Of a stretch of 64,000 nt of DNA, positions 47,323 to 56,606 are shown in pieces. The notes under the pieces were generated by a model that worked only from the letters and a program-made list of their open reading frames with translations, searched no databases and had not been told where the DNA came from. The stretch spans positions 104,545 through 168,544 of the forward strand of contig NZ_FLTX01000027.1 in the NCBI RefSeq assembly GCF_900092025.1. The letters are read 5' to 3'. The position numbers and the translations under genes were made by a program. This stretch comes from Xanthomonas bromi. GTDB lineage: Bacteria; Pseudomonadota; Gammaproteobacteria; Xanthomonadales; Xanthomonadaceae. How positions within the stretch are numbered: position 1 is the stretch's first letter; each line of letters begins with the position of its first letter.

Positions 47323-47900
47323 TCTGCGGCTACCATGTCAAGAACGAAATCCTCACCCATCTGCAGGAAGACAGCATCCCGCTCGAATGGGCCATGCCCG
47401 ATGCCGCCGGCCATCAGATCGGATTGCCGGAGCCGGACCCGTTGTCGTTCGGCCAGCGTCTGGTGCGGGGCATGATGCTCAAGCATCGGCTGGATCTGCA
47501 CGGCATCGCGTCGGTGATGAAGGCGCAGGACATGCAGTCGCAGGATCAGGTGCGTGGCGCCGCGTTGCAGCCCGGCAGCCAGCTGTTCAACGACGCGGTG
47601 GTGCAGTTGGATGGGCAGCGCGAACGCCTCGGGTTACGCGACGACGCGGCCTTTCACAACACTGCTGCCAGCGTGGCCGCGCGTGCAGGCCGCGATCGCC
47701 TGCAGCGTATCGATCACCTGGTGCCCAGCCGCGATGGCGACAGCCTGATTGCGGTGCAGGGCCGGATGGACGACCCGGCCCATGTGCGTAGCCATGCGCA
47801 AATCGCGTCGGCGGCCAACGAGCCGGCGCAGACCAATGTCAGCCAGCTGCAGCGGCACAATCAGCAGCACGCCCAGTCGCCGGATACTCACGAACACTGA
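47323..47900 (+). pseudogene. XVIPCD-like C-terminal fragment of a type IV secretion effector
   Basis: Open frame with only a TTG (47319) as possible start, overlapping the preceding stop. Its last ~110 residues fit the Xanthomonadales T4SS effector signal domain: SQLFNDAVVQLDGQRERLGL, NTAASVAARAGRDRLQRIDH, LVPSRDGDSLIAVQGRMDDP and NVSQLQRHNQQHAQ. Such domains are recruited by VirD4 and sit at the C terminus of antibacterial toxins. No toxin domain precedes it, and no ribosome-binding site is seen. The segment 47323-47520 (with IGLPEPDPLSFGQRLV) is of unclear origin. Best read as the 3' remnant of an effector fused by deletion to the ankyrin lipoprotein start. Confidence 0.55.
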
Positions 47901-48031
47901 AGTGTCGCGGCCTTTACGCGCCAGTAGATGCCTGGACACCAAGCACCCGCGGAGCCGGCCGGAGCTTGTGCGCAAGGTTCAATCGTCGCTGTCAGCCGTC
48001 AAGCAGGCGCTGCCGATTGCAGCGCCCGGTG

Positions 48032-49282
48032 TTATCCCGCACTGGCCATTGCGCGCAAGGTGATGCCGACCAGATATGCCAGATAAGTACCGGTGGCGTA
48101 GCCCATCGTGCCCAGCAACACGCCGACCGGTGCCAGTGCCGGATGAAACGCGGCGGCAACCACCGGCGCGGAGGCCGGGCCACCGATATTGGATTGCGAG
48201 CCGATCGCAAAATAAAAGAACGGCACGCGCAACAGACGGCCAAGCCCCCACAGCAAGCCGATATGCACGGCGATCCAGATCAGCCCGAGCAGGAACAACC
48301 ATGGCCGGTCCAGCAGCGCCAGCAAGTCCATCTGCATGCCGATGCAGGCGATCAGGAAATACAGCAACAAGGTGCCGATCCTGGAAGCGCCCGCGCCTTC
48401 CAGCGTGCGCGTGCGAGTGAAGCTCAACAGCAGGCCAAGACTGGTCGCCAGCACCAACACCCACACGAACGGCGTGTCCAGACTGAACTGGCTGGCCCAA
48501 CGCAACTGCGCCTTGCACCACGCAGCCAGTGGATTGGCCAGCGCATGCGCCAGGCCGACGCCGCCGAATGCCACCGCCACGATCACCATCAGGTCGGCCA
48601 GGCTGGGAATGCGCGCATGCTCGGCCTGGAAGCGCGCCATGCGCTCCTGCAATTCATCCAGCGCCCGCGTATCCGCACCGCTGCGTGCATCGAGATCGCG
48701 CGCGCGCCCGGCCAGGAAGATCAGCACCGCCATCCACACATAGCCCACGCCCACATCGACCACCGCGAACTGCCCGATGGTGGTTGCGTCCACATCGAAC
48801 ACTTCGCGCATCGCCAGCATGTTGGCGCCGCCACCGATCCAGCTGCCGGCCAGCGCCGCCATGCCGGCCCAGGTCTCGCCGGCAACAGTGGCCGGATGCA
48901 GCCAGCGCATCACCCAAAATGCCACGACCGCGCCCAGCATGATGCTCAGCGATGCGCCCAAGTACATCGCGACCAGCTTGGGGCCGAGCCGGAGGATCGC
49001 GCGCAGATCGATACTCAAGGTCAGCAGGATCAATGCGGCAGGCAGCAGTACGTCGCGGGCGATCGGGTTGTACAACCGCGTGTTGGCACCATCGATCACA
49101 CCAACGGTGTTGTAGATGCCGGGCAGCAGATAGCACAGCAACAAGGCCGGCACGAACGCGTAGAAACGCCGCCAGAGGCCTTGCTCGCGCGCGGAGGTCC
49201 AGAACACCGCCCCCAGGGTGGCGGCGATCAGACCGAACACGACAATATCGTTTTGGATCAGCGCAGCACCGGCAGCATTCAC
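48032..49282 (-). CDS. DUF819-family integral membrane protein
   Basis: 416 residues from GTG 49282 (VNAAGAALIQNDIVVFGLIA); a TTG seven codons upstream is possible. About ten membrane helices, with conserved GSWIGGGANMLAMREVFDVD and FAIGSQSNIGGPASAPVVAA, the hallmark loops of DUF819 (YjcL) transport-like proteins. Two repeats of five helices are suggested. Substrate unknown. Confidence 0.88.
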   Translation of the reverse strand: MNAAGAALIQNDIVVFGLIAATLGAVFWTSAREQGLWRRFYAFVPALLLCYLLPGIYNTVGVIDGANTRLYNPIARDVLLPAALILLTLSIDLRAILRLGPKLVAMYLGASLSIMLGAVVAFWVMRWLHPATVAGETWAGMAALAGSWIGGGANMLAMREVFDVDATTIGQFAVVDVGVGYVWMAVLIFLAGRARDLDARSGADTRALDELQERMARFQAEHARIPSLADLMVIVAVAFGGVGLAHALANPLAAWCKAQLRWASQFSLDTPFVWVLVLATSLGLLLSFTRTRTLEGAGASRIGTLLLYFLIACIGMQMDLLALLDRPWLFLLGLIWIAVHIGLLWGLGRLLRVPFFYFAIGSQSNIGGPASAPVVAAAFHPALAPVGVLLGTMGYATGTYLAYLVGITLRAMASAG

Positions 49283-49450
49283 GACAGGCGGACATCCAGA
49301 CAAGTGGCCGCCAGCATGCGGACTGGACCGACGGCGGCCGATGCCACGAATCTAGCCGACCTGGACGTCTGCGCAAACCCGGCACTGCTGCTGATCGCCG
49401 CAGCGTCTTCAACGAGCTGCTGCCGATCAACGGCGGTGTTTTGCGCTCGC

Positions 49451-49666
49451 TTAGCCGTAACGGCGTACCACCCGATCGCCGCTGCCGGTGTTGACTACAA
49501 CGCCGCTCGGCTGGCCGGTAGTCAGGCAGTGCAGCTTTGCCATCAATTCGGCAAAGTCCAGGGCGCCCTGCTCGCGCAGGTAGCGCAGCGGCGACCATTG
49601 CGGGCGGGTCACCCACCAGCCGCCCTGCTCGGGATGTATGCGTACGACGTAACGTGACTCGTCCAT
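49451..49666 (-). CDS. small hypothetical protein (DUF2188-like)
   Basis: 71 residues, MDESRYVVRIHPEQGGWWVT then GALDFAELMAKLHCLTTGQP and GVVVNTGSGDRVVRRYG. The strand-helix-strand pattern and V-V-P-GGW opening resemble small DUF2188 proteins. Cytoplasmic; function unknown. Confidence 0.65.
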   Translation of the reverse strand: MDESRYVVRIHPEQGGWWVTRPQWSPLRYLREQGALDFAELMAKLHCLTTGQPSGVVVNTGSGDRVVRRYG

Positions 49667-50329
49667 CAGGCCTCCGGCCAGTGCGTGTGTAGCGGTCGAG
49701 CGAGCACAAGACGCGCAGTTAGCTGCGGTGTGCGATGACTGGGAAGCGGTCTCCCCTCCGGTATGCCGGCGTGCCCTTACTCAAGGGGCCGCGGGAGAGT
49801 GGCCAAAGGCCCCGCGTCCGGCATAGCAAGAATGTTCTTTTATGCATGCCAATGCCGTCAGGAGGACACTGGCATGACGGTAGGAAAATTCTTACGTGAC
49901 ACCCATCACATGCAGAGTTACAGTCGGCCAGGACCGGTGAACGCCGTGTCGTCAGCGACCGTCAGACGAGCGTGGACGGCATGCAGTGGGGTGATCAGTC
50001 GCTCTTGAGGGCTGCCTCTGGGGAGGGGTTGTATGGATCTGCTCAGGAAATTTCAGTTTCCGATCAAGACCGCCATGGTGGTCTGCTATGTGTTGGTGAT
50101 CAGGGAAGCGGTCGTTTTATGGTCGTGAGCGCGTGGGTCATGAAAGCGCCGGCTGTGCGTTTCGGTTAGCGGCGCCGCATGGACGACGCGCCTGGGCCGT
50201 TGCCAGTCATCGGCACCGATCCGGGCGCGTCGTTCGATCGTGCAGTGCCCGCACTCTTCGCTTGCCGCTGCACCACTCACATGAGGGCTCAGGCTGCCAG
50301 AGATTCGCCTCCGCACCCGGCATGGCGTC
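49667..50329. other. 663-base intergenic region with one doubtful short ORF
   Basis: No convincing gene. At 50033-50128 an ATG with GGGAGGGG upstream opens a 31-codon frame, MDLLRKFQFPIKTAMVVCYV..., that has a hydrophobic run and then stops. It looks like the amphipathic/TM beginning of a membrane receptor but nothing continues it in any frame. The AT-richer stretch 49860-49920 may be a former promoter. Confidence 0.35.
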
Positions 50330-50938
50330 TCACTGTGCATCCAGCCAGCCACGCTGCTGCGCGGCAGCAAGATCGGCCGGCGTGTCGATATCCAGCGCCA
50401 ACGCCGGAGCGCTCACGCAACCCAGGCGCTGCATGTCCAGGCTGGCGAACAGACCGCGTAGGCCGCTATCTGCCTGCAATGGGACATCCGCCCAGGCAGC
50501 GTGTGTGACCACCGCAGGAATGCCGCGCACGCCGTTATAGCCGCTGGTCGCACAACCGGAGATGGCGCGATCGGCTTCTTCCAGCAAGGTGCGCAAATGT
50601 GGAGCGTCCAGCGCGGGTTGATCGCAGCCCAGAATCAGGCTGCGTCGCAGCGCCGTGTCGTGCTGAACATGCCGACGTAACGCGGCCAGGCTGGAGCCCA
50701 TGCCTTCGGACCAATCGGCGTGCAGGAGGATTTCCACATCCAGATCCTGCAACACCTCGCTCAACGCATCGGCATCGGCGCCCAGCACCACCACGCAGCG
50801 GCGTGGCGACGTCTGCAATGCAATGCGCGCGGCACGACGCAGCAACGGCTCGCCATCGCGCATCAGCAATTGCTTCGAACGGCCAAGCCGACGCCCCGCC
50901 CCTGCGCCGAGCACCAATGCGGCGTGATCGCTGCTCAT
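50330..50938 (-). CDS. mocA: MocA-like molybdenum cofactor cytidylyltransferase
   Basis: 202 residues from ATG 50938 (MSSDHAALVLGAGAGRRLGR). Nucleotidyltransferase loop LGAGAGRRLGRSKQLL, then DWSEGMGSSLAALRRHV and LILGCDQPALDAPHLRTLLE (metal-binding region). It should add CMP to molybdopterin to make MCD, the cofactor form used by xanthine-oxidase-family enzymes such as PaoABC. Same strand as paoABC-xdhC but 407 bases beyond xdhC, so perhaps separately expressed. Confidence 0.88.
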   Translation of the reverse strand: MSSDHAALVLGAGAGRRLGRSKQLLMRDGEPLLRRAARIALQTSPRRCVVVLGADADALSEVLQDLDVEILLHADWSEGMGSSLAALRRHVQHDTALRRSLILGCDQPALDAPHLRTLLEEADRAISGCATSGYNGVRGIPAVVTHAAWADVPLQADSGLRGLFASLDMQRLGCVSAPALALDIDTPADLAAAQQRGWLDAQ

Positions 50939-51345
50939 GCGATGCACGCTGCTGGCGTGGCGGCAGGAAAACACGGTACCGGTTGCGCTATGGCAAAGAC
51001 CTCATGCGTAGCCGCGCAGAGAGTGCGTGAGGGATGGACGGTGGCGAGAAAGCGAATGCGCACGGCATGGCGCGATACGTCGACGTGGCGATCGGAAACA
51101 AGAGTCATGGCGACGTGATGCTTGCTAGAAGATAGCCGCAGCGTAGAGCGCCGGCTGTGCGTGCAAGGTGACTGCACCTTGCGTGCGCTGCCACTGCGTT
51201 AGCGAATTGCCGCCAGTTACGACGCCGATGACGGCGTGCTGTCGACGGCCATACGCGATTCGGCTTGAAACAAGCCGTTTTTCATCCCAGCCAGGCTGTC
51301 TTGCACGCTGACGGTGCACCCACGCGAAACGAGCGCAGTGGTGAA
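50939..51345. other. intergenic gap between xdhC and mocA
   Basis: 407 bases; only short shadow frames and small GC-rich inverted repeats. No gene or clear promoter recognised. Confidence 0.4.
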
Positions 51346-52359
51346 CTATGGTCTTTGCGCGACAGCCTGCAGATCTGCCACCGCCTGTGTGGCCTCGGCA
51401 ATGATGCCGAGCGCGATGGTATGCGGCGACGAGTGCCCCATGCGCCAACCGGCGGGTAAGCGAAGACGCGCAAGCGCCGCGTCGTCGTAGCCGAGTGCAC
51501 GCAGCGCCCGCAAACGGCTTTCGCGTTTGTGCCGGCTGCCGAGGATGCCGATGCAGGCCACAGTGGAGGCCAAGCCGCGCCTGGCAACCTGCAGATCGAT
51601 CTCGGCGTCGTGGGCCAGGCTATACAGCGCGGTGTCGGCATCCAGCTGCAGATCCTGCAGCGCGTCGCCCAACGCGCGTCGGTCGTAGTGCCCGGATGCC
51701 AAGCCTGGCGGCGGTTCGCTCGGACCATGCGGCCGCAGCACGCGCACCTCGATGCCCATCTGGCTGGCCAGCGCCACCAGCACCAGCAGCGCAGGGTCGG
51801 CGCCGACCAGCACCAGGCGTAACGGCGGCCGATGGGTCCGCACAAATTCGTCCGTCCGCGCATCTTGCGTGCTGGCCGGATAACGCATCGCACCGGACAC
51901 ACGATCCAACGCCACATGAAACGCGCGCCGATGCTGACGCGCGTTGCGCCAGCGCGCGAGATGTTCGCCAAGATCCGGCACTGGCCATACCAGCACGCCG
52001 ATACGGCCGCCGCAGCTGAGCTGGATATCCAGCACGTCGCTGCCTTCGCCATAATCCAGCCACCTTGGCTGGCCATCGCGCAGCGCCGCCATGGCTTCAT
52101 GCGCCACCGCTGCTTCCACGCAGCCGCCAGATATATATCCTGCCACTTTCCCATCGGCGCTGATCGCCATCTCGCTGCCGAGCGGGCGCGGCGAGGATCC
52201 TTGAACGTCGATCAAGGTCGCCATGGCCACGCGGTGTCCGGCCCGATGCCACGCAGTCAGTGTGGGCAGCAAATCGTCATGCAGCGCATAGCCCGGCCAG
52301 GCCGGCCACGCCGACTCGGCTGGCGGCGCCTGCGTCAACGGGGCAACGATAGCACTCAC
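51346..52359 (-). CDS. xdhC: XdhC-family molybdenum cofactor insertion protein
   Basis: 337 residues. N-terminal XdhC/CoxI domain with VAMATLIDVQGSSPRPLGSE and GYISGGCVEAAVAHEAMAAL (conserved Cys). C-terminal Rossmann domain LRLVLVGADPALLVLVALAS and ACIGILGSRHKRESRLRAL. These proteins bind sulfurated MCD and load it into xanthine-oxidase-family apoenzymes. It overlaps paoC by four bases (ATGA), so co-translation with the enzyme it matures is likely. Equivalent of PaoD. Confidence 0.92.
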   Translation of the reverse strand: MSAIVAPLTQAPPAESAWPAWPGYALHDDLLPTLTAWHRAGHRVAMATLIDVQGSSPRPLGSEMAISADGKVAGYISGGCVEAAVAHEAMAALRDGQPRWLDYGEGSDVLDIQLSCGGRIGVLVWPVPDLGEHLARWRNARQHRRAFHVALDRVSGAMRYPASTQDARTDEFVRTHRPPLRLVLVGADPALLVLVALASQMGIEVRVLRPHGPSEPPPGLASGHYDRRALGDALQDLQLDADTALYSLAHDAEIDLQVARRGLASTVACIGILGSRHKRESRLRALRALGYDDAALARLRLPAGWRMGHSSPHTIALGIIAEATQAVADLQAVAQRP

Positions 52360-54563
52360 GCGCGCAGCATCTCTGGCAGATGCGGCAGGAGCTTGTCGAG
52401 CGTCACCGGGTAGTTGCGTACACGCACGCCGGTTGCGTTATGGACCGCATTGGCGATCGCGGCAGCCACACCGCAGATGCCCAACTCACCGACGCCCTTG
52501 GCCTTCATCGGCGACGCCAACGGGTCGCTTTCTTCCAGGAACACCACGTCCTGATGCGGGATGTCCGCATGCACCGGCACCTCATACCCTGCCAGATCGT
52601 GGTTGACGAAAAAGCCCAGGCGTTTATCCACCGCCAGCTCTTCCATCAGTGCGGCGCCGGCGCCCATGGTCATGCCGCCGATGACCTGGCTGCGTGCGGA
52701 CTTCGGGTTGAGAATGCGCCCCGCGGCGCACACGGCCAGCATGCGCCGGATACGTACTTCGGCGGTTGCGATATCCACGCCCACCTCGACGAAATGCGCG
52801 CCGAATGTCGAAAGCTGATGCGTTTTGCTCAGGTCGCCGAATTCGATCTTGTCTTCCACCACCAACGCGCCATTCGCTGCGGCATCGCCGAGCACCATGC
52901 GCTTGCCGCCGGTACGCACATGACCATCGGCAAATTCGGCCGCGACCGGATCCAGGCCCAGTTGCTTGGCGACCGCCTCACGCAGTTTGACCGCAGCCGC
53001 ATACACGCCTGCGGTGGAACTGTTCGCGCCCCACTGCCCACCGGAGCCAGCAGAGGCCGGGAAGCTGGAATCGCCCAACCGCACGTCGACCCAGTTCAAC
53101 GGTACGCCGAGCATTTCGGCAGCGGTCTGCGCAATGATTGTGTAGGAACCGGTACCGATGTCGGTCATGTCGGTTTCCACCACCACGCGCCCACCCTGCT
53201 CCAGGCGCATGCGCGCGCCAGAAGTCATGACCGGCGCGTTGCGAAAGGCCGCCGCCACGCCCATGCCCACCAGCCAGCGACCATCGCGGGTACTGGCCGG
53301 CGTCGCCTTGCGCTTGGACCACCCGAAGCGCTGTGCGCCCTCTTCCAGGCACTTGACCAGCTGACGCTGCGAGAACGGACGCTGCGGGTTTTCTGGATCT
53401 ACCTGGGTATCGTTGACGATGCGGAACTTGACCGGGTCAATGTCGAGCTTTTCGGCCATCTCATCCATCGCCACTTCCAACGCCATCAATCCGGGCGCCT
53501 CGCCGGGCGCGCGCATCGCGTTGCCCTCGGGCAGATCGAGTACCGCAAGTCGGGTCGTAATCAGGCGATTCGCACCGGCGTATAGCAGTTGCGTCTGTGC
53601 GGCGGCAATTTCCGGGCTACCCTCGGGCAGATCGCCCGACCAGCTTTCATGTGCGATCGCGGTGAGCTTGCCATCGCGTTCAGCACCAAGGCGAATCCGC
53701 TGCAGCGTGGCCGGACGATGCGTGGTGTTGTTGGCAATCAGCGACCGCGGCAGCATCACCTTGACCGGACGCCCGACCTGACGCGCAGCCAGCGATGCCA
53801 GCACCGCGTCGGCGCGCAGGAACAGCTTGCCGCCGAAGCCGCCGCCAATGTACGGCGACATGATCCGCACGTTTTCGCGCGGGATACCGAGCGTTCTTGC
53901 CAGATCGCCAGCGCCCCAGTTGATCATCTGATTGGAAGTCCACACGCTGAGCTTGTCGCCGTCCCACATGGCGATCGAGGCGTACGGCTCCATCATGGCG
54001 TGCGAATGATCGGGCGTGGTGTACTCGGCGTCCAGCTGCACAGGCGCAGCAGCGAACGCTGCGTCGAAATTGCCGACATTGCTGTTGGGCGCGTCGCCCT
54101 TCTTGGTGACCTTGGCGCCGGCGCGCGCCTTTTCCAGATCGTAGGCGCCGACGTGGCGACCGTAATCGACCTTGATCAACTGGCCGGCTGCACGCGCCTG
54201 CTCGAACGTCTCCGCCACCACCACCGCAATCGCCTGATGGTAATGCGCGATGTCCGGCCCGCCCAGCAGCGTGGTGGTATTGAACTTGCCCTTTTGCAAC
54301 TTGCCGGCGTTCTGTGCAGTGACGATCCCGAGTACGCCCGGCGCGTTGCGCGCAGCGCTCAGGTCGATGCTGCGGATGGTCCCTTTGGCGATACCCGCGC
54401 CCACCACATGTCCGTAGGCCGCGCGACCAGGCAGATCGTGATGTTCGTAGGCATACGGCGCTTGCCCGGTCGTCTTGAGTGGTCCGTCGATGCGATCGAC
54501 AGGCTTGCCGACGACCTTGAGCTGATCGATGGGATTGGTACCGGCGGGAGTGTCGAATTTCAT
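52356..54563 (-). CDS. paoC: periplasmic aldehyde oxidoreductase, molybdenum-binding subunit (PaoC-like)
   Basis: 735 residues. Xanthine-oxidase-family large subunit: N-terminal KVVGKPVDRIDGPLKTTGQA, Mo-cofactor regions YIGGGFGGKLFLRADAVLAS and GQWGANSSTAGVYAAAV, and the catalytic Glu in PMKAKGVGELGICGVAAAIA. Oxidises aldehydes, passing electrons to the FeS and FAD subunits. Starts 1 base after paoB stop region (TGATATG). The exported small subunit indicates a periplasmic complex; this subunit has no signal and would travel by piggy-back Tat export. Confidence 0.95.
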   Translation of the reverse strand: MKFDTPAGTNPIDQLKVVGKPVDRIDGPLKTTGQAPYAYEHHDLPGRAAYGHVVGAGIAKGTIRSIDLSAARNAPGVLGIVTAQNAGKLQKGKFNTTTLLGGPDIAHYHQAIAVVVAETFEQARAAGQLIKVDYGRHVGAYDLEKARAGAKVTKKGDAPNSNVGNFDAAFAAAPVQLDAEYTTPDHSHAMMEPYASIAMWDGDKLSVWTSNQMINWGAGDLARTLGIPRENVRIMSPYIGGGFGGKLFLRADAVLASLAARQVGRPVKVMLPRSLIANNTTHRPATLQRIRLGAERDGKLTAIAHESWSGDLPEGSPEIAAAQTQLLYAGANRLITTRLAVLDLPEGNAMRAPGEAPGLMALEVAMDEMAEKLDIDPVKFRIVNDTQVDPENPQRPFSQRQLVKCLEEGAQRFGWSKRKATPASTRDGRWLVGMGVAAAFRNAPVMTSGARMRLEQGGRVVVETDMTDIGTGSYTIIAQTAAEMLGVPLNWVDVRLGDSSFPASAGSGGQWGANSSTAGVYAAAVKLREAVAKQLGLDPVAAEFADGHVRTGGKRMVLGDAAANGALVVEDKIEFGDLSKTHQLSTFGAHFVEVGVDIATAEVRIRRMLAVCAAGRILNPKSARSQVIGGMTMGAGAALMEELAVDKRLGFFVNHDLAGYEVPVHADIPHQDVVFLEESDPLASPMKAKGVGELGICGVAAAIANAVHNATGVRVRNYPVTLDKLLPHLPEMLRA

Positions 54564-54564
54564 A

Positions 54565-55515
54565 TCAGGCCCTCGTGTCGGCCAGGATCGCGGTCAAGGT
54601 GCGTTCCACCAGCGGCACCTTGAAGGCGTTGTGTTCGGTGGGCTGTGCGCCGTCGAGCAACACAGACGCAATGGCGCGGGCGCCGTTTTTCGATTGGGCT
54701 TCGGCTGCTTCGCTGCGCCACGGTTTATGCGCCACGCCACCGACGGCGACGCGCGCAGTTCCATCGCGCTGCACGACCGCGGCAACCGACACCAACGCGA
54801 ATGCATACGATGCACGGTCGCGCACCTTGCGGTACACATGCATGCCACCGAGCGGCTTGGGCAAGGTCACTGCGGTGATCAGCTCGCTGCGTTCCAGCAC
54901 CGTTTCCAGATGCGGCGTCGTACCCGGCGCACGATAGAACTCGGACAGCGCCACGGCGCGCGTCTGGCCATCCGGGCGCACCGTTTCCACCACGGCATCG
55001 AGCAAGCGCATGGCAATGGCCATATCGCTTGGATGGGTCGCGATGCATGCTTCGCTGGCACCGATCACCGCCAACTGGCGGTTGAATCCGCCGATGGCCG
55101 CGCAGCCGCTGCCGGGCAGTCGTTTATTGCAGGACTGATTGGTGTCGTAGAAATACGGGCAGCGCGTGCGTTGCAGCAGATTGCCGGCGGTGGTGGCGCG
55201 GTTACGCAACTGCCCGGAGGCACCAGCCAGCAGCGCGCGCGCCAACACCGCGTAATCGCGGCGCACGCGCTGGTCGGCCGCAAGGTCGGTATTGCGTACC
55301 GACGCACCGATGCGCAAACCACCATCGGGCGTGGCCTCGATGGTGTCCAGGCTCAGGCCGTTGACGTCGATCAGATGCGAAGGCGTTTCGATCTGCAGCT
55401 TCATCAGGTCGAGCAGATTGGTACCGCCTGCGATGAACTTGGCATCGGGCTGGCGTGCGGCCTTGGCCGCCGCATCGGCTGGCGAGGTGGCGCGCTCGTA
55501 GCTGAAGGCCTTCAT
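54565..55515 (-). CDS. paoB: FAD-binding subunit of periplasmic aldehyde oxidoreductase (PaoB-like)
   Basis: 316 residues. FAD_binding_5 domain with [20 protein letters not shown] and the CO-dehydrogenase-flavoprotein C-terminal domain. The extra [4Fe-4S] insertion typical of PaoB is present: [20 protein letters not shown] then [10 protein letters not shown]. It overlaps paoA by four bases. Confidence 0.95.
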   Translation of the reverse strand: MKAFSYERATSPADAAAKAARQPDAKFIAGGTNLLDLMKLQIETPSHLIDVNGLSLDTIEATPDGGLRIGASVRNTDLAADQRVRRDYAVLARALLAGASGQLRNRATTAGNLLQRTRCPYFYDTNQSCNKRLPGSGCAAIGGFNRQLAVIGASEACIATHPSDMAIAMRLLDAVVETVRPDGQTRAVALSEFYRAPGTTPHLETVLERSELITAVTLPKPLGGMHVYRKVRDRASYAFALVSVAAVVQRDGTARVAVGGVAHKPWRSEAAEAQSKNGARAIASVLLDGAQPTEHNAFKVPLVERTLTAILADTRA

Positions 55516-56162
55516 GCGCGGTCTCCCGCAACGTCATTGATGGCTTCGACGATATTGGAATACGCACCGCAGCGGCAGATGTTGCCGCTCATGCGTTCCT
55601 GCAATTCGGGTGTGGTGAGTTTGGTTTTGCCGGTGAGGTCTTCAGTCACATGGCTGGGAATACCGCGCTTCACTTCGTCCAGCACCGCCACTGCCGAACA
55701 GATCTGACCGGGCGTGCAGTAGCCGCATTGGTAACCATCGTGTTTGACGAATGCTGCTTGCATGGGATGCAGCTTGTCAGGCGTGCCCAGCCCTTCAATG
55801 GTGGTGACCTTGGCGCCATGATGCATCACTGCCAGCGACAGGCACGAATTCATGCGCTGCCCATCCACGATCACCGTGCATGCGCCGCACTGGCCGTGAT
55901 CGCAGCCCTTTTTGGTGCCGGTGAGATGCAGGTGTTCGCGCAACGCATCCAGCAAGGTGGTGCGGTTATCCAGGTTCAAACTCACCGGTTTACCGTTGAC
56001 TTCGAAAGCAACCTGGCTGGATGCATTGGCCGGCTCGACTGCCTGCCGCTGCGATATCGCAGTGGCGGCGGTGGCGGCCATCGAATGGGTGGCGGCAACG
56101 CTGGCTGCGGATGCCGTGCCCGCGATCAGTACCTCGCGACGGGTCATCTTGATGTCTCTCAT
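55512..56162 (-). CDS. paoA: [2Fe-2S] subunit of periplasmic aldehyde oxidoreductase, Tat-exported (PaoA-like)
   Basis: 216 residues from 56162 (another ATG five codons later). The Tat signal reads [20 protein letters not shown]. Two 2Fe-2S clusters: [20 protein letters not shown] with a fourth Cys at NSC, and [16 protein letters not shown] plus [15 protein letters not shown]. First gene of the paoABC-xdhC operon. The complex is folded with its cofactors in the cytoplasm and exported, where it detoxifies aromatic aldehydes, which would fit a plant-associated bacterium. Confidence 0.94.
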   Translation of the reverse strand: MRDIKMTRREVLIAGTASAASVAATHSMAATAATAISQRQAVEPANASSQVAFEVNGKPVSLNLDNRTTLLDALREHLHLTGTKKGCDHGQCGACTVIVDGQRMNSCLSLAVMHHGAKVTTIEGLGTPDKLHPMQAAFVKHDGYQCGYCTPGQICSAVAVLDEVKRGIPSHVTEDLTGKTKLTTPELQERMSGNICRCGAYSNIVEAINDVAGDRA

Positions 56163-56606
56163 GGCTGGCACCTCCAACAATGCTGGCTATTACAGTTATT
56201 AATTAATGTGCAGCGCCGTCGGTCACAAGCGCGTGAGTGCGCGTGAGTGCGCGTGAGTGATTGGAGGAGTGACGCTGCGGTAGTGCCTGCTCTAACGCCC
56301 GTTTTCGCCGATAGTGGCGCTGACCACCGCATGCGCCTATGAACGACGCCACTCACGGCGTTAGACGAACTCAGGCATCGCCGAAGATGGGGGCGGACGC
56401 ACGGGATAGCGCTCCGCGCTCGATTGATCGTTGCGTGCTGCAGCACGTATCACTGCCACTGCGCTTGCGATCGAAGCGCTAGCGATAGATGTCGGTTCCG
56501 TTCGCCCAAACGCATTACGCATGCGGTACTGCTTGCGAGCGCTGGCGCAGTGGATTCAGGCGCGGGCACTGCCCTGCACCGCCGGCTCGCATCGCAGCAA
56601 GCTGCG
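56163..56606. other. intergenic region upstream of paoA
   Basis: 444 bases between paoA and the 3' end of the MDR gene on the same strand. It contains an AT-rich TTATTAATTAAT block (about 56196-56207), a likely pao promoter area, and the 10-bp tandem repeat. No gene seen. Confidence 0.5.
56229..56258. repeat. tandem repeat, 3 x 10 bp
   Basis: Three perfect copies of GCGCGTGAGT, about 70 bases upstream of the paoA start. Copy number may vary between strains and could alter promoter spacing. Confidence 0.9.

Noticed and set aside
47966..49657. 563-codon plus-strand open frame
   Set aside because: Antisense of the DUF819 membrane protein, with the low-complexity Gln/His/Arg pattern expected of an antisense frame.
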